Shown: positions 40,415-50,127 of the stretch, piece by piece
Layout: every line of letters starts with the position of its first letter
Numbering within the stretch: the first letter of the stretch is position 1
Source: Myxococcota bacterium
GTDB taxonomy: Bacteria; Myxococcota_A; Polyangia; JAAYKL01
Reading direction: 5' to 3'
Assembly (NCBI GenBank): GCA_030065855.1
Contig: JASJCT010000005.1
Span: 121,375 to 185,374 of the forward strand
DNA: 64,000 nucleotides
Translations under genes and position numbers: made by a program
Notes under the pieces: model-generated
Seen by the model: only the letters and a program-made list of their open reading frames with translations
Database searches by the model: none
What the model was told of the DNA's origin: nothing

Positions 40415-43400
40415 CTATTCGAGTCCCGCTTCTATTGACTTAACGAGCGGATGATTGTTGTAAAACGCGATGAGCCGGGCGTCTGCCATCTGTTGCCGCT
40501 TTTTCTGCACTTCTTCCCGCGCTGTATCCAGGGCGTTCTCGGCGCGCCTGTGATTCCCGGCCTTGTGCAGGGTGAGGGCGTGGTACCACCAAATTTGCTC
40601 GGCGCGGCGGATTCTACCCAGGTTTGCGAGCAGGTCGGTTGCCCGCCGGGTGGCCACCAGGGCTTCTCCCATGCGCCCGGTCTGCGCCAGGATGAGCCCT
40701 TGTCTCACGCCGCTGCGCACGGTTTCTCCGATCATCCCAGCTTCGAGTGCTATCCGGGTGGCTTCCTCGGCCAAGCGCCGGGCAACCTTGAACGATTTTG
40801 CCCGAACCAGGGCCCCGGCGATGAGCTGGCGATGCCGCACGAGCAGCAATCGATGACGCCTTAACAGCTCACGCTGCCCGACGTCCTCGAGTATCCTTTG
40901 GGCGCTCTCGTGTTCCCCGGTCTCCAGCCCGAGCTCGGCAAGACCCAAATCTGCCCCGATTTCACCGGCTTTCTCATCGTGATCCCGACAGATCTCCCGT
41001 GCATCGCGGAAGTACTTCTCCGCTTCGATAAAATTACCGATCTCCAGGTGAATGCCACCAAGGGCGACCAGTTTCCGGCCCCGTCCCCTCAAATCCCTCA
41101 CTTCGGCATCGATGCGTATGGCGCTTTGCAGGAATTCAATGGCCTCGGTCATCTCACCCCGCGCTTGAGCGAGCAGGGACAGGTTGCCCATGACCAGGGA
41201 TTCGTTGCGCCGTTTACCGAGGCGTCGAAATAGGATCAGCGCTTCCGCAAGGGGGGCCGCAGATGCATCGAGGTGCCCCATATTGAGCGACACAAAGCCC
41301 TTGATACCCAGGGCCCGTCCCTTTAAGTAGACAGATGCCCCGTTGTTATCTCCGATGAGGGCCAGGGCCCGATTACAGCAGTCCAGGGCCCGCACCAAGT
41401 GCCCTTCTTCCACTGCCACATAGGCGAGCAAGCGGAGCGCCTCTACTTGCTGGGTAACGTCGCCCGTTGCCACAGCGCGTTCTAAAGATCGGCTGAGATG
41501 CCGTGCCGCAGCTGTGCAATCCCCCCTATCAAATGCGAGCTGGGCCTGGCGCGTAATGGCGTGGGCGATGAGCGTATTGTCTTTTAATGTGCGGGCAATG
41601 TGCTCCATCTCGGCCAGATCCTGTTCCCGGTCCTTATATCGCCAGAGGTCTCTGAGGACCCGATCCCGTTTTGAAAGCGCCTCAAACCGGTCCAGCGAGG
41701 TCTTTGGAAGCCGCTTGAGCGCGCGATCGTAGAGCCTCAGCGCTTCCCGATTTGAGTAAACGTCCATTGCCGCGTTACCGGCAGCCAGATAGTACTGCCC
41801 GGCCCGATCGGTTTCCCCAGCGCGATCCATATGCCAGGCAATGCGCACATTCGGGACGGCTTCTTTGCGCTCCCTGGCCGCGATGAGCTGATTTGCCACA
41901 CTGCGGTGGATGCGATGCCGGTCTCTACGGGACAGCCCCTCATAGGCAGCCTCCCGTATCATCGGGTGGTTGAATCGAAACGACTGGGCGCGTCCCGGTT
42001 CCCTGGGCATGGGTGCAAACAGCCCCTGTTCAACCAGGGCGGTCACTTCCCCGGTGACGTCCCGAGCGATGAGTTGGCCCACTGTTTCAGCGGTAAAACT
42101 GGCGCCCACTGCCGCGGCAGTTCGAATCACCGAGCGCTGCTCAGACGGAAGCCCGTCCAAGCGGCTAAGGGCGATGCCTGCTAAGGTCGTGGGCAAACGA
42201 ATGGTGCCCTGCCGCGCCTGCCGATATGCGGGATGGGGGCCTCTTACGTCCTTGACGATGATACCCTGTTCCTCCAGGGAGTCGATAATTTCGTTGGTAA
42301 AGTAAGGATTGCCCAGTGCCCGTGAGGTCACCTGGTCTGCTAAGGCCAGCATGCTCTCTGACGTACCCAGGCGCTCGATCACCATTTCTTTCACCTGTGC
42401 TTCGGGCAGCCCGCTGAGGGTGACGGTTTTGAATTTGGCCGCGTACCTATCTGGTGCGGTTCCCAGTTGACCCACGAGAATAAGCAGCACAGGCAAAATG
42501 ACGTCGCTGTTGATCAGCTCGCTCAGCACATCCACGCTCGGTCCATCGATCCAGTGGGCGTTTTCGATCACGGCAACCAGTGGCTTGCTCCTCGCGATAA
42601 GGGAGATGAGGCCGCCAAGGCATTCTGCGGTGCGCCGGATCAGCTCGCGACGCCCACCGGCATAGCCCGTCCAAAAGGTGTCGGGGGATGCTGCGAGCTG
42701 TCTGAGAAAGTGGGTGTGCCGTTCGTAGTAGCGGGGTGCCTTTCCCACCTGGCGGCTCAGATGGCGTATTAGCGCTTGCGTCGATGCTTGTTTTGAAAGA
42801 TTGAGCAGTATTCGAATGGCGTCAATTGCCCCAGCCAATGGCCTGTCGCGCTCGGCAAACAGGCACTCGGTGGTCAGCGTTTGTATCGATCCCTGGGGCA
42901 CGGTTTTGAGGAAGTGTGAGACGAGACGGGATTTTCCGATACCGGTTTCCCCTTGAATCTTCAGCAGCACCCGCTCGCCCTTAATGACCGAGTGCAGGGA
43001 CGTTTCGAGCAACTTGAGCTCTTCTTCCCGGTTATAAAAAGATGTGTTGTGCCTGGTTTCCAGGCTCCTTTCCAGGCGGCTCTTGGCGCGGACCACAAAG
43101 TACGCGGCCACACCGCTATCGGTCGGTGGGCTGCTGGCGTCTGTGCCTTCCGGAGGCAACGGCCCAGATGGCTCAAAATGATAGTCCCTTTTGGCGAGCC
43201 GACGAATGCTTTCATCCACTGCGACGGCGTCCTTTTTGGCAATGCGCACGAGCCGTTCCGCGCTTTTGTCCAAATCTGGGCTCGGATCGAGCGAAATCCG
43301 GTCGCCGTTCGGATCCTCACCCACACTGACGAGAATTCGAGTAATACCCACGCGCGCTTGAATGTGGATATGCCGATCCCTGGCGATAGCTTTCACAGCA

Positions 43401-44653
43401 TCGAGAATGTCGTGGGCAAGGCGGATACCGCTGATCGCATCCTCGCTCGAAAAATGGAGGATACCGAGGAATATTGTGAATTCTGAGGTTGTATGCTGAA
43501 GAATACCGTCGGCTTTATAAGCCATTTCGCTCATCAGCTGCAGCGCTTCTTCCAGCATCTCGGGCGTGTTTGGATGTGTTTCGCAATCCAAGCGTCCACA
43601 AACGACGGTGGAGAAGCGTTGCTCCTCTTGGCTCAATGGGTAAGAGATAGCTGTAGGCTCGCTATCAAAAGCTGTCGTATTGGCAGTATCGGTGAAGACC
43701 ACGGTACTGGCCGGGCGTTCCTCTCCTGGGAGCGGTGTTGTCTCAGCGGGCGCAATGTCCTCGACCCATCGCTCCAGGGCATGGGCGTCATAGATTTCCG
43801 GGGCCGCATGCAGAAACCGGATAAGCGACTGGGCCATCTCTCTGCCGGTCTGGAATCGATTGGCCGGATCCGAGGCCATTGCTCGTTGAACGATGGTGTC
43901 CAAGGACTGGGGCAAATCAGTTTCTATTTCAGATGGCTTTACTGGGGGTCTTTTTGAAATGACGGCAATAGGATCGGCGCCTGGCGGGAAAGTGAGATAT
44001 GGCTTGCCAACCAGCATTTCGTGCAATACCACCCCCAGAGAATAGACATCCGCGCGCCTGTCGACGATGCGCCCCCTTGCCTGCTCCGGTGCCATGTAGC
44101 CGTATTTTCCCTTGACTGTGCCGATGGTCTCCTCATGGAGCGATCGCGCTTTGGCAATGCCGAAATCAGTGACCTTTACCTCTCCTCCCCGCGATATCAG
44201 GATATTTTGAGGCGACACGTCTCGGTGAACGATGTCGAGGGGCTGACCCCGGTCGTCCCAGCGAGAGTGAGCGTAGTCCAGACCTTTGGCCACCTCGGCA
44301 GTAATGAACGCGGCCAGTCCCGACGGCATGCGAAGGCCCCGTTGTCGCGCCGCAGTTTCGAGGGCCAGGAGGTCAAAGCCGTCCACATACTCCATGGCGA
44401 GCACGTAGTCCGCTTTTATCTGTTCAAATGTATAGACCTGAACGATATTCGCGTGATTGAGCCGCATGGCCACCTTGGCCTCATCGACGAACATCTCGAT
44501 AAATCGTTCGTTTTCAGCCAAGAAGGGATGGATTTTTTTAATAACAAGGTGCTTCTCCGTGCCCAGGGCCCATTCGGATCTGGCGAGAAACACCTCGGCC
44601 ATGCCGCCGGTGCCGATCTTACGAATAGTGGTATAGCGGCCTAATTTCTCCAT
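40415..44653 (-). CDS. Ser/Thr protein kinase with pseudo-cyclase, ATPase and TPR modules
   Basis: The 1412-residue protein begins with a complete kinase domain: glycine loop GTGGMA (14-19), Lys39/40 in LVIKKIH, HRD in IVHRDVSPQN (Asp145), DFG (163-165), APE-like MAPEQARG. A class III nucleotide cyclase-like region follows (about 345-520: FSTVVCGRLD, ADGILQHTTSEFTIFLG, IHIQARVGI), but the metal-binding Asp residues are missing, so it is likely a pseudo-enzyme. Then an AAA/STAND-type ATPase (Walker A GETGIGKS about 566, LVAVIENAHWIDGPS) and about 450 residues of TPR repeats. Such multi-domain kinases are typical of Myxobacteria, where they link signals to large complexes. No membrane helix. 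Single gene; strong ATG start with typical N-terminus. Confidence 0.88.
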   Translation of the reverse strand: MEKLGRYTTIRKIGTGGMAEVFLARSEWALGTEKHLVIKKIHPFLAENERFIEMFVDEAKVAMRLNHANIVQVYTFEQIKADYVLAMEYVDGFDLLALETAARQRGLRMPSGLAAFITAEVAKGLDYAHSRWDDRGQPLDIVHRDVSPQNILISRGGEVKVTDFGIAKARSLHEETIGTVKGKYGYMAPEQARGRIVDRRADVYSLGVVLHEMLVGKPYLTFPPGADPIAVISKRPPVKPSEIETDLPQSLDTIVQRAMASDPANRFQTGREMAQSLIRFLHAAPEIYDAHALERWVEDIAPAETTPLPGEERPASTVVFTDTANTTAFDSEPTAISYPLSQEEQRFSTVVCGRLDCETHPNTPEMLEEALQLMSEMAYKADGILQHTTSEFTIFLGILHFSSEDAISGIRLAHDILDAVKAIARDRHIHIQARVGITRILVSVGEDPNGDRISLDPSPDLDKSAERLVRIAKKDAVAVDESIRRLAKRDYHFEPSGPLPPEGTDASSPPTDSGVAAYFVVRAKSRLERSLETRHNTSFYNREEELKLLETSLHSVIKGERVLLKIQGETGIGKSRLVSHFLKTVPQGSIQTLTTECLFAERDRPLAGAIDAIRILLNLSKQASTQALIRHLSRQVGKAPRYYERHTHFLRQLAASPDTFWTGYAGGRRELIRRTAECLGGLISLIARSKPLVAVIENAHWIDGPSVDVLSELINSDVILPVLLILVGQLGTAPDRYAAKFKTVTLSGLPEAQVKEMVIERLGTSESMLALADQVTSRALGNPYFTNEIIDSLEEQGIIVKDVRGPHPAYRQARQGTIRLPTTLAGIALSRLDGLPSEQRSVIRTAAAVGASFTAETVGQLIARDVTGEVTALVEQGLFAPMPREPGRAQSFRFNHPMIREAAYEGLSRRDRHRIHRSVANQLIAARERKEAVPNVRIAWHMDRAGETDRAGQYYLAAGNAAMDVYSNREALRLYDRALKRLPKTSLDRFEALSKRDRVLRDLWRYKDREQDLAEMEHIARTLKDNTLIAHAITRQAQLAFDRGDCTAAARHLSRSLERAVATGDVTQQVEALRLLAYVAVEEGHLVRALDCCNRALALIGDNNGASVYLKGRALGIKGFVSLNMGHLDASAAPLAEALILFRRLGKRRNESLVMGNLSLLAQARGEMTEAIEFLQSAIRIDAEVRDLRGRGRKLVALGGIHLEIGNFIEAEKYFRDAREICRDHDEKAGEIGADLGLAELGLETGEHESAQRILEDVGQRELLRRHRLLLVRHRQLIAGALVRAKSFKVARRLAEEATRIALEAGMIGETVRSGVRQGLILAQTGRMGEALVATRRATDLLANLGRIRRAEQIWWYHALTLHKAGNHRRAENALDTAREEVQKKRQQMADARLIAFYNNHPLVKSIEAGLE

Positions 44654-44821
44654 TACCGATCACATCTCTTCCGGTGGAAACGGGCATCTGGTTCAGTCAT
44701 CGGCGGCGCACCTTTCAGCGTCTCGCTGCCACTTTTAGGAATTTCCAAGGGTTTGAAGTCGGCGTATTCTAGTCATATTGACGCGAATCTCAAGTATGAA
44801 TCATTGTTTTGTTTCGTCTAA

Positions 44822-45442
44822 TTAAAATTTTTTTATGGTGTCGATGATGTTGAGGAGCGCATTTTCCGGGTGTGGGGATTGGTTGATATACCGAACGCAG
44901 CAGATGTTCTCTGCACCTGCCTTGAGCACCTCTGGGGCAGTCTTGTCGTCGATGCTCCCCAGCACCACGCTGGGAACGGTCGCCAAGGATAGCATGGCTT
45001 GCATGCCGTCGATGCCGATTGGGGGATCCGGGTTCTTTTTTGTAGGTGTGGCATAGACAGGCCCAATGCCGATGTAGTCGGGGTTAAGGGCACAGGCAGC
45101 GGTTGTTTGGGCCGGCGTATGCGTGGAAATGCCGACGATAGCGTCCGGACCGACGATAGCCCGGGCGTCTTCATAGGGCATGTCGTCTTGGCCAATATGC
45201 ACGCCATCTGCGCCGACTGCCGCTGCTGTCTCTGGATCGTCGTTAACGATAAAAAGCGCATCACCGGTGATGATGGGTCTCAGGGCCTTGGCAACAGCGA
45301 TGATCTCTTGCCTGGGCACCTCCTTCATTCGGAGCTGGATCACGCGAACCCCATGGGCGACCATCAGCGCGGCAAGGGGTTCATACCCCACAGCCGGATT
45401 TGTTAGAATGCCGTAAAAGCCGCATCGCTTTGGAAATTTCAT
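44822..45442 (-). CDS. thiE: Thiamine-phosphate synthase ThiE-like
   Basis: The enzyme joins hydroxymethylpyrimidine pyrophosphate and thiazole phosphate to thiamine phosphate. The 206-residue TIM barrel has VIQLRMKE (QxRxK substrate contacts), LFIVNDDPETAAAVGADGVHIGQDD, IVGISTHT and YIGIGPVYATPTK, then VVLGSIDDK near the end (IGGI-type phosphate loop in the family, here LGSI). I choose ATG 45442, 13 bases after the stop of the permease gene; the frame upstream lies inside that gene. The coupled permease may import a thiamine precursor, but that is speculation. ThiE paralogues (TenI) lack activity, and this one cannot be fully told apart. Confidence 0.85.
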   Translation of the reverse strand: MKFPKRCGFYGILTNPAVGYEPLAALMVAHGVRVIQLRMKEVPRQEIIAVAKALRPIITGDALFIVNDDPETAAAVGADGVHIGQDDMPYEDARAIVGPDAIVGISTHTPAQTTAACALNPDYIGIGPVYATPTKKNPDPPIGIDGMQAMLSLATVPSVVLGSIDDKTAPEVLKAGAENICCVRYINQSPHPENALLNIIDTIKKF

Positions 45443-45455
45443 ATCGGTACCCGTT

Positions 45456-46733
45456 TTAACTGGACTGGCGATGGCGCAACTCAGGCACGCGCAAGAGCAG
45501 GATGAGACCGATACCAAAGAACACCCCGATCGTACCCACCGCCACCCGCTGGCTGTCGAACAGGTCTGAAGCAAGGCCAAACACCAGGGGCCCCAGGATG
45601 GCCGAACTTTTTCCAGCAAAGGCCATGAAGCCGTAGAACTCAGCAGACCGTCCTCTGGGCGCCATTTGTCCGACAAACCCGCGGCTGGTCGCCTGGGTCG
45701 CACCGATGCAAAGGGAGGCGAGCACTGCCACACCCCAGAAAAAAGCCTTGGCCTGGCTCTGCGAAAACAACCCGGGCCAGACAGAGGTCTCTGCACCAGC
45801 CACCACTGCGAGCCACATGATCAGGGTGATGATCAAGGTGCGCTTGGCTCCAATGCGGTCTGCCAGGGAGCCAAAGAAAAACGCGCCTGGAGCCGCAACC
45901 ACGTTGAGGACGATCATGAGCAAAATGTTCTCTCTAGTTGAAAAATTCAGGCTATCAGCTGTGAACGCAACTGCAAACACAATGATCGTCATAACTGCAT
46001 TGTTATAGAAGAAATAGGAAAAGAGAAACCGAGCCAATGGTCTGTGATCCCTGATGTTTTTCAATGTATGGACAAGCCGCTGGGCGCCGCGTACAAGCGC
46101 TGAAGTGCGCCCATTCGAGCCAGAGCCATGGGCTGCATCCCGGACGAGCAGGAAGGTCGGGATGGAAAACACCAGATACCACATGGCCACGATGAGTCCG
46201 GAGAGTTGCAGGCGATCTACAGGAACGAGGAGCATGAGGAGCAGACAGCAGAGCCCGCCGATATATCCCAGGGCCCATCCCCTGCCGGATAGCCGTCCCA
46301 TTTCATCTTCTTTTATGAGATCTGGTAAAAATGAATTGTAAAATACAGCAGCGCCTTCGTATCCAACCACAGCCACGATGACCAGCATCATCGCCAGGGC
46401 CACTGTGCCGGCCACGGTAAAATACATGAGGAATGTGGCCCCACAACATATCAGCGTGAAGCAGAAGAGAAATAGGCGCTTTTTACCGACGATATCGGCC
46501 ACAGCACCTAGAAGCGGTGCGATCAAAAACACCACCAACGCGCCGATGGCATTGGCCTGACCCCACAGGTTATCGGATAGCCCCACATCATCTCCGCCTA
46601 CAACCACATTTTTGAAATGAAGGATATAGACACCTGTTATAATGACGGTTGGAAACGCGGAATTGGCAAAATCATAGAGGCACCAAGCAAATCGCGTGGC
46701 CCGGGATGCGCGTGCCGTGTTCGGGGCGGACAT
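45456..46733 (-). CDS. MFS transporter, UMF1/Atg22-like
   Basis: From ATG 46733 the protein has 425 residues and about 12 membrane helices. WCLYDFANSAFPTVIITGVY at the start, ADIVGKKRLFLF, GYEGAAVFYNSFLPDLIKEDEMGRLSGRGWALGYIGG and GFVGQMAPRGRSAEFYGFMAFAGKSSAILGP are marks of the UMF1 (vacuole effluxer Atg22-like) family; in bacteria substrates are mostly unknown, amino acid or nucleoside efflux being suggested. The frame reaches back to 46853 but crosses the GC-rich repeat, so that part is not used. ATG 46772 is a second option; neither has a strong ribosome-binding site. It is 13 bases from thiE and likely co-transcribed with it. Confidence 0.87.
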   Translation of the reverse strand: MSAPNTARASRATRFAWCLYDFANSAFPTVIITGVYILHFKNVVVGGDDVGLSDNLWGQANAIGALVVFLIAPLLGAVADIVGKKRLFLFCFTLICCGATFLMYFTVAGTVALAMMLVIVAVVGYEGAAVFYNSFLPDLIKEDEMGRLSGRGWALGYIGGLCCLLLMLLVPVDRLQLSGLIVAMWYLVFSIPTFLLVRDAAHGSGSNGRTSALVRGAQRLVHTLKNIRDHRPLARFLFSYFFYNNAVMTIIVFAVAFTADSLNFSTRENILLMIVLNVVAAPGAFFFGSLADRIGAKRTLIITLIMWLAVVAGAETSVWPGLFSQSQAKAFFWGVAVLASLCIGATQATSRGFVGQMAPRGRSAEFYGFMAFAGKSSAILGPLVFGLASDLFDSQRVAVGTIGVFFGIGLILLLRVPELRHRQSS

Positions 46734-46793
46734 GAGGGGATGGTACGGGGCGGGGCATATCTCGTCAATCATCAGATGTGGGACCGTCTCCCA

Positions 46794-46846
46794 AAGCCCC
46801 CCTCCTGGCCTCCCTCCGGTGGGCAAATGGTCATTGGGGAAGGGTG
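46794..46846. repeat. GC-rich dispersed repeat, single terminus
   Basis: CCCCCCTCCTGGCCTCCCTC, then GGTGGGCAAATGGTCATTGGGG, the same subtype as the right half of the palindromic pair at 52733-52857 (shared GTCTCCCAxAGCCCC flank and TTAAGCACC beyond). It lies directly upstream of the permease gene. Confidence 0.7.
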
Positions 46847-46965
46847 TCCCCAAGGCTGTTAAGCACCTGTTTGACGGACAATAAATATTTTCTCTTAATA
46901 AAATCTTTATGAAGGATCATCTATAAAAATGAATCTACTAAAAGATAGACTTATTTTGCATACCT

Positions 46966-47001
46966 TCTGTATGCGGTCTGTATGCTGTTTGCATCTTGAC
47001 A
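46966..47001 (+). promoter_or_regulatory. 11-bp spaced repeats before a possible promoter
   Basis: TCTGTATGC occurs at 46966 and 46977 (11-bp spacing), followed by a diverged TTTGCATC, and then TTGACA at 46996-47001. A clear -10 is not seen (TCTAGA at 18 bases is the best). The set lies 93 bases before the FG-GAP lipoprotein start, so the repeats could bind a regulator on one face of the helix. Confidence 0.35.
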
Positions 47002-47093
47002 AAAGATTAGATCATGTGTTCTAGATTAAGGATGTAAAAGAAGGAAAAAGGTATTGTAGTATCGAGGTTTTTAACGAATAGAGGATGGATAAG

Positions 47094-49583
47094 ATGAATA
47101 TAACATCAATATGGCATGGTATCGCGGTCGTCTTAGCAAGTACAACACTGCTGATTGGCTGTGGGATGGACCAAAAAGAAGCCGCGATAGGGGCGGCTGA
47201 CGCAGATGCGGACACAGATGCCGACGCGGACGCTGATACGGACGCTGATACGGACGTTGATACGGACGCTGACGCGGATTCAGACTCAGATACCGATACC
47301 GACATTGAGCCCACGACGAACGAGGCATTCAACCAGATTTTAGAGAACTTGGGATTCAATACCAATCTCGGCGAAAGAACCGACCCAGATGGAACCCCCC
47401 TGCCGGACGAATGGCATCCCCTTCGCACGCCCTATGCTTCGTTTTTTCCCAAAAAAGAGATATATGTGGTCGACGGCAACAACCAACTGAACGCCAGTGA
47501 ATATCTATTCGACGATGAAGCCGCAGAGGTATCCTACCAAGAGCTGGCCATTGCCACCCCTCCTGACACGTCTTGGCAGGCCCTTCCGTTAAAGAATGCC
47601 ATCGGTGCGGATGTGGATGGAGACGGCATAGATGAAATTTTTGTTGTATATTACGATCCGGCCACGGCGCATCTGGATTACTTCATTCTCGATTATAATG
47701 ACGTCAAACCACCGATAATGGGCACCATTGATACGGCCGCTGATGACACGGGCCTCCTGGACGTGCTGGGCCCGCGCCTTGCAGCCGGTGATATCGATGG
47801 GGACAATGCAGTGGAAATCGCCGTGGGCTTTGCAGGACTCTATGTCCTGGACGGCAACATCGCAGAGGGTGATCCAACTATCATTTCCCGGTCCTATCCG
47901 CAAAACGAGGTCTTTGTGGCGATTGGAAATATCGACATCGACATGGCCGACGAATTAGTGGTTTCCTACACGAAAGAGAGCAACAACGGCACGCTGGATA
48001 TTTTCAATAGCCTCGAGGAAATCGAAACCGCGAGCGACATCCACGACCTGATTGGGATTGAGCTCAAAATAGAGGAAGGGACATCCAATCAAGATGCTGA
48101 GGTAGATGTCTATGACTTCGCGGAAACCCAAGTGGATATCGGCGATGTGAACGGGGATCGCATCGGGGATATCATTCTCTTTGGCAATCGCGTGTTGTCG
48201 ATTGGCAACGTTTGGCACGCATTCCTCATGACCTATGATGTCGCAAGCGGGACATATGACTTCGAGCATCAACTGTTTACTGACGGCACGTTTGCTGTTG
48301 TTCCGCCATATACACTGTCGGCCATTGACATTGACGGGGATAGCGTCGATGAGGTCTTTGCTTACCAGGCGATTCTCAAATGGAACCAGGCGAGCAGCGT
48401 CTTTGAGAATGTACCGTTGGCCACCAATATCGGCATTGAAAATTATCGGGCCGTTGCCGCCAATATCGACGATGATGTTCGCGAGGAGCTGTTGGTCGGA
48501 TATTTTAAAGGCGTGAAGATCTACGAATTGGATGATGATGACCAATGGGTACTGAAGACCAACACCCCCTTTGCCGAAATCCACGGGGTACCACTGCTCG
48601 CCGCTGCAAACGTGGATGAGGATTCAGCTGTTGTCCGCTACACCGGGGACCATGAGCTGCTGTTCACCGAGCCCCATATCATGACGATCATGGGCGTGCC
48701 GCCCTATCACGCTGCCCTTGGCCAGGGTGATGGTACGACCGCCACTTTTGGTTTTGCAGTGGGGACCACCGTATCAGAACGGGAGAGCCTGGGGTTCTCG
48801 TCCAGTCTTTCCATTGGCTTTGGTTTGGGGCAAGATCTTTTTGGCATCGGCCTTGGTCTGTCCACCAACTTGTACTTCAGGTCTTACATTGATTTCTTTG
48901 CAACGAGATCCCTATCATTGACCCTGTCCTTTGCTTACACGACAGGCGCAGGGATGGACAAAGTCGTTTATACCACCATCCCCTACGATGTTTACTACTA
49001 CGAGATTGTCTCTTCTCCAGAGCCCGAGAATGTGGGCGAGATCATCACCGTCAATCTACCTAGAAAAAACAAGGCGATTGGCGCATCCATCGATTTTTTC
49101 AACCAAAACAACGGACATTTCTCGGACATCACGCGGGAAATGATCGGCCACACAGCCGGCGATGTTTTGTCCTATCCCACAGTGGATGAAAAGAACGAGA
49201 TAATGAATGAAGCCGAGCAAGAGACACTGGACTATACCTATCGCTTAGAATCAGATGAGGCAATGTCCGTTGGCAATACAGGCAGCATTACCCTTGGTAT
49301 CTCCCTTGCGGCATCAGTTGGCGCTGGTGTCTCGATGGGCTTTAGCACCACGATCGGGTTAGGAGCGACTATTGCCGGCATCTCATTGGGCACCTCTGTG
49401 GGTTTCCAATACGGACACACATATTCAATCACTATCAGGGGAGAGACATCTTTCAGAGGAACCATCTCGGGATTGGATAGCGCGTACTTCCCAGAGCACG
49501 CATATGACGTCGGTCTATTTGTCCATCCGAAAATCTATAATGACCAAACAGTGTTGGTCATGAACTGGTGGACTGAGGAATAG
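47094..49583 (+). CDS. Lipoprotein with (DA/DT)n linker, FG-GAP propeller and unusual C-terminal domain
   Basis: From ATG 47094 (GAGGA eight bases upstream) the product has 829 residues: lipobox LIGC (Cys23), a DADTDADADTD linker (about 38-75), a seven-bladed beta-propeller with FG-GAP/VCBS motifs (DVDGDGIDEIFV, DIDGDNAVEIAV, DVNGDRIGDIIL, DIDGDSVDEVFA, about 160-480), and a last part (about 520-829) rich in Gly, Ser and aromatic residues with two runs of small alternating residues (FSSSLSIGFGLGQ and GISLAASVGAGVSMGF). Those runs look like amphipathic beta-hairpins of pore-forming proteins or barrel strands, but I cannot name a family. ATG 47085 is an alternative start. The stop overlaps the convergent korC gene by 26 bases. 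Confidence 0.7.
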   Translation: MNITSIWHGIAVVLASTTLLIGCGMDQKEAAIGAADADADTDADADADTDADTDVDTDADADSDSDTDTDIEPTTNEAFNQILENLGFNTNLGERTDPDGTPLPDEWHPLRTPYASFFPKKEIYVVDGNNQLNASEYLFDDEAAEVSYQELAIATPPDTSWQALPLKNAIGADVDGDGIDEIFVVYYDPATAHLDYFILDYNDVKPPIMGTIDTAADDTGLLDVLGPRLAAGDIDGDNAVEIAVGFAGLYVLDGNIAEGDPTIISRSYPQNEVFVAIGNIDIDMADELVVSYTKESNNGTLDIFNSLEEIETASDIHDLIGIELKIEEGTSNQDAEVDVYDFAETQVDIGDVNGDRIGDIILFGNRVLSIGNVWHAFLMTYDVASGTYDFEHQLFTDGTFAVVPPYTLSAIDIDGDSVDEVFAYQAILKWNQASSVFENVPLATNIGIENYRAVAANIDDDVREELLVGYFKGVKIYELDDDDQWVLKTNTPFAEIHGVPLLAAANVDEDSAVVRYTGDHELLFTEPHIMTIMGVPPYHAALGQGDGTTATFGFAVGTTVSERESLGFSSSLSIGFGLGQDLFGIGLGLSTNLYFRSYIDFFATRSLSLTLSFAYTTGAGMDKVVYTTIPYDVYYYEIVSSPEPENVGEIITVNLPRKNKAIGASIDFFNQNNGHFSDITREMIGHTAGDVLSYPTVDEKNEIMNEAEQETLDYTYRLESDEAMSVGNTGSITLGISLAASVGAGVSMGFSTTIGLGATIAGISLGTSVGFQYGHTYSITIRGETSFRGTISGLDSAYFPEHAYDVGLFVHPKIYNDQTVLVMNWWTEE

Positions 49584-50127
49584 CCTGTTTCGCACCCCGA
49601 TCGTACCCTGCATCAAAGGCCTTGAGGTTGAACGTTTCAGTGCCCGGCGGCACTGAATGGCGTACGGCCTCGCGCATGGCTTCGACGTCGATAAGACCTG
49701 TGACAGCGGTGAAAAAGCCGATCATCACCATGTTGAACACAATGCGCCGACCCAGGTCTTCCTCTGCGATGCGCGTCCCGGGAATGCCATAGGACTTTGT
49801 TTCCTTAGGCACACGGTCGTCTAGAGAGACCAGCTCGTTTTCATAGACGAGAATAGCGCCTTCTTTGAGCTCTCCGATGAACTTCTCGTACGCACCTTGG
49901 CTCATCACGATAAAGACGTCGGAATGTCTGATATAGGGGAATGCGATGGGTTCTGAAGAGACCATCACCTGGGCCGAGCACTCGCTGCCCCGCGCCTCAG
50001 GGCCAAATGATTGGACCAGGGTGGCAAAGCGATCCTCGAAAATGGACGCTGCTTTTCCGATGATCATGCCCGCCATGATCACACCCTGACCGCCCAGACC
50101 ACAAATCCGAATTTCCTGCTTGCTCAT
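49558..50127 (-). CDS. korC: 2-oxoacid:ferredoxin oxidoreductase, gamma subunit
   Basis: The 189-residue subunit has the N-terminal GLGGQGVIMAGMIIGKAA nucleotide-like loop and FGPEARGSECSAQVMVS, both diagnostic for the gamma chain of KorABCD-type enzymes, which convert 2-oxoglutarate (or other 2-oxoacids) with CoA to the acyl-CoA, reducing ferredoxin. It is the last gene of korD-A-B-C; its ATG overlaps the stop of korB by four bases and has GAGGAA upstream. Its own end overlaps the opposite gene by 26 bases. Confidence 0.9.
   Translation of the reverse strand: MSKQEIRICGLGGQGVIMAGMIIGKAASIFEDRFATLVQSFGPEARGSECSAQVMVSSEPIAFPYIRHSDVFIVMSQGAYEKFIGELKEGAILVYENELVSLDDRVPKETKSYGIPGTRIAEEDLGRRIVFNMVMIGFFTAVTGLIDVEAMREAVRHSVPPGTETFNLKAFDAGYDRGAKQAIPQSTSS

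Noticed and set aside
43000..43700. Active adenylate or guanylate cyclase in the large kinase
   Set aside because: Metal-binding aspartates are absent from the aligned positions.
45443..45796. N-terminal extension of ThiE by 118 codons
   Set aside because: It lies wholly in another frame of the permease gene; the typical ThiE start is at 45442.
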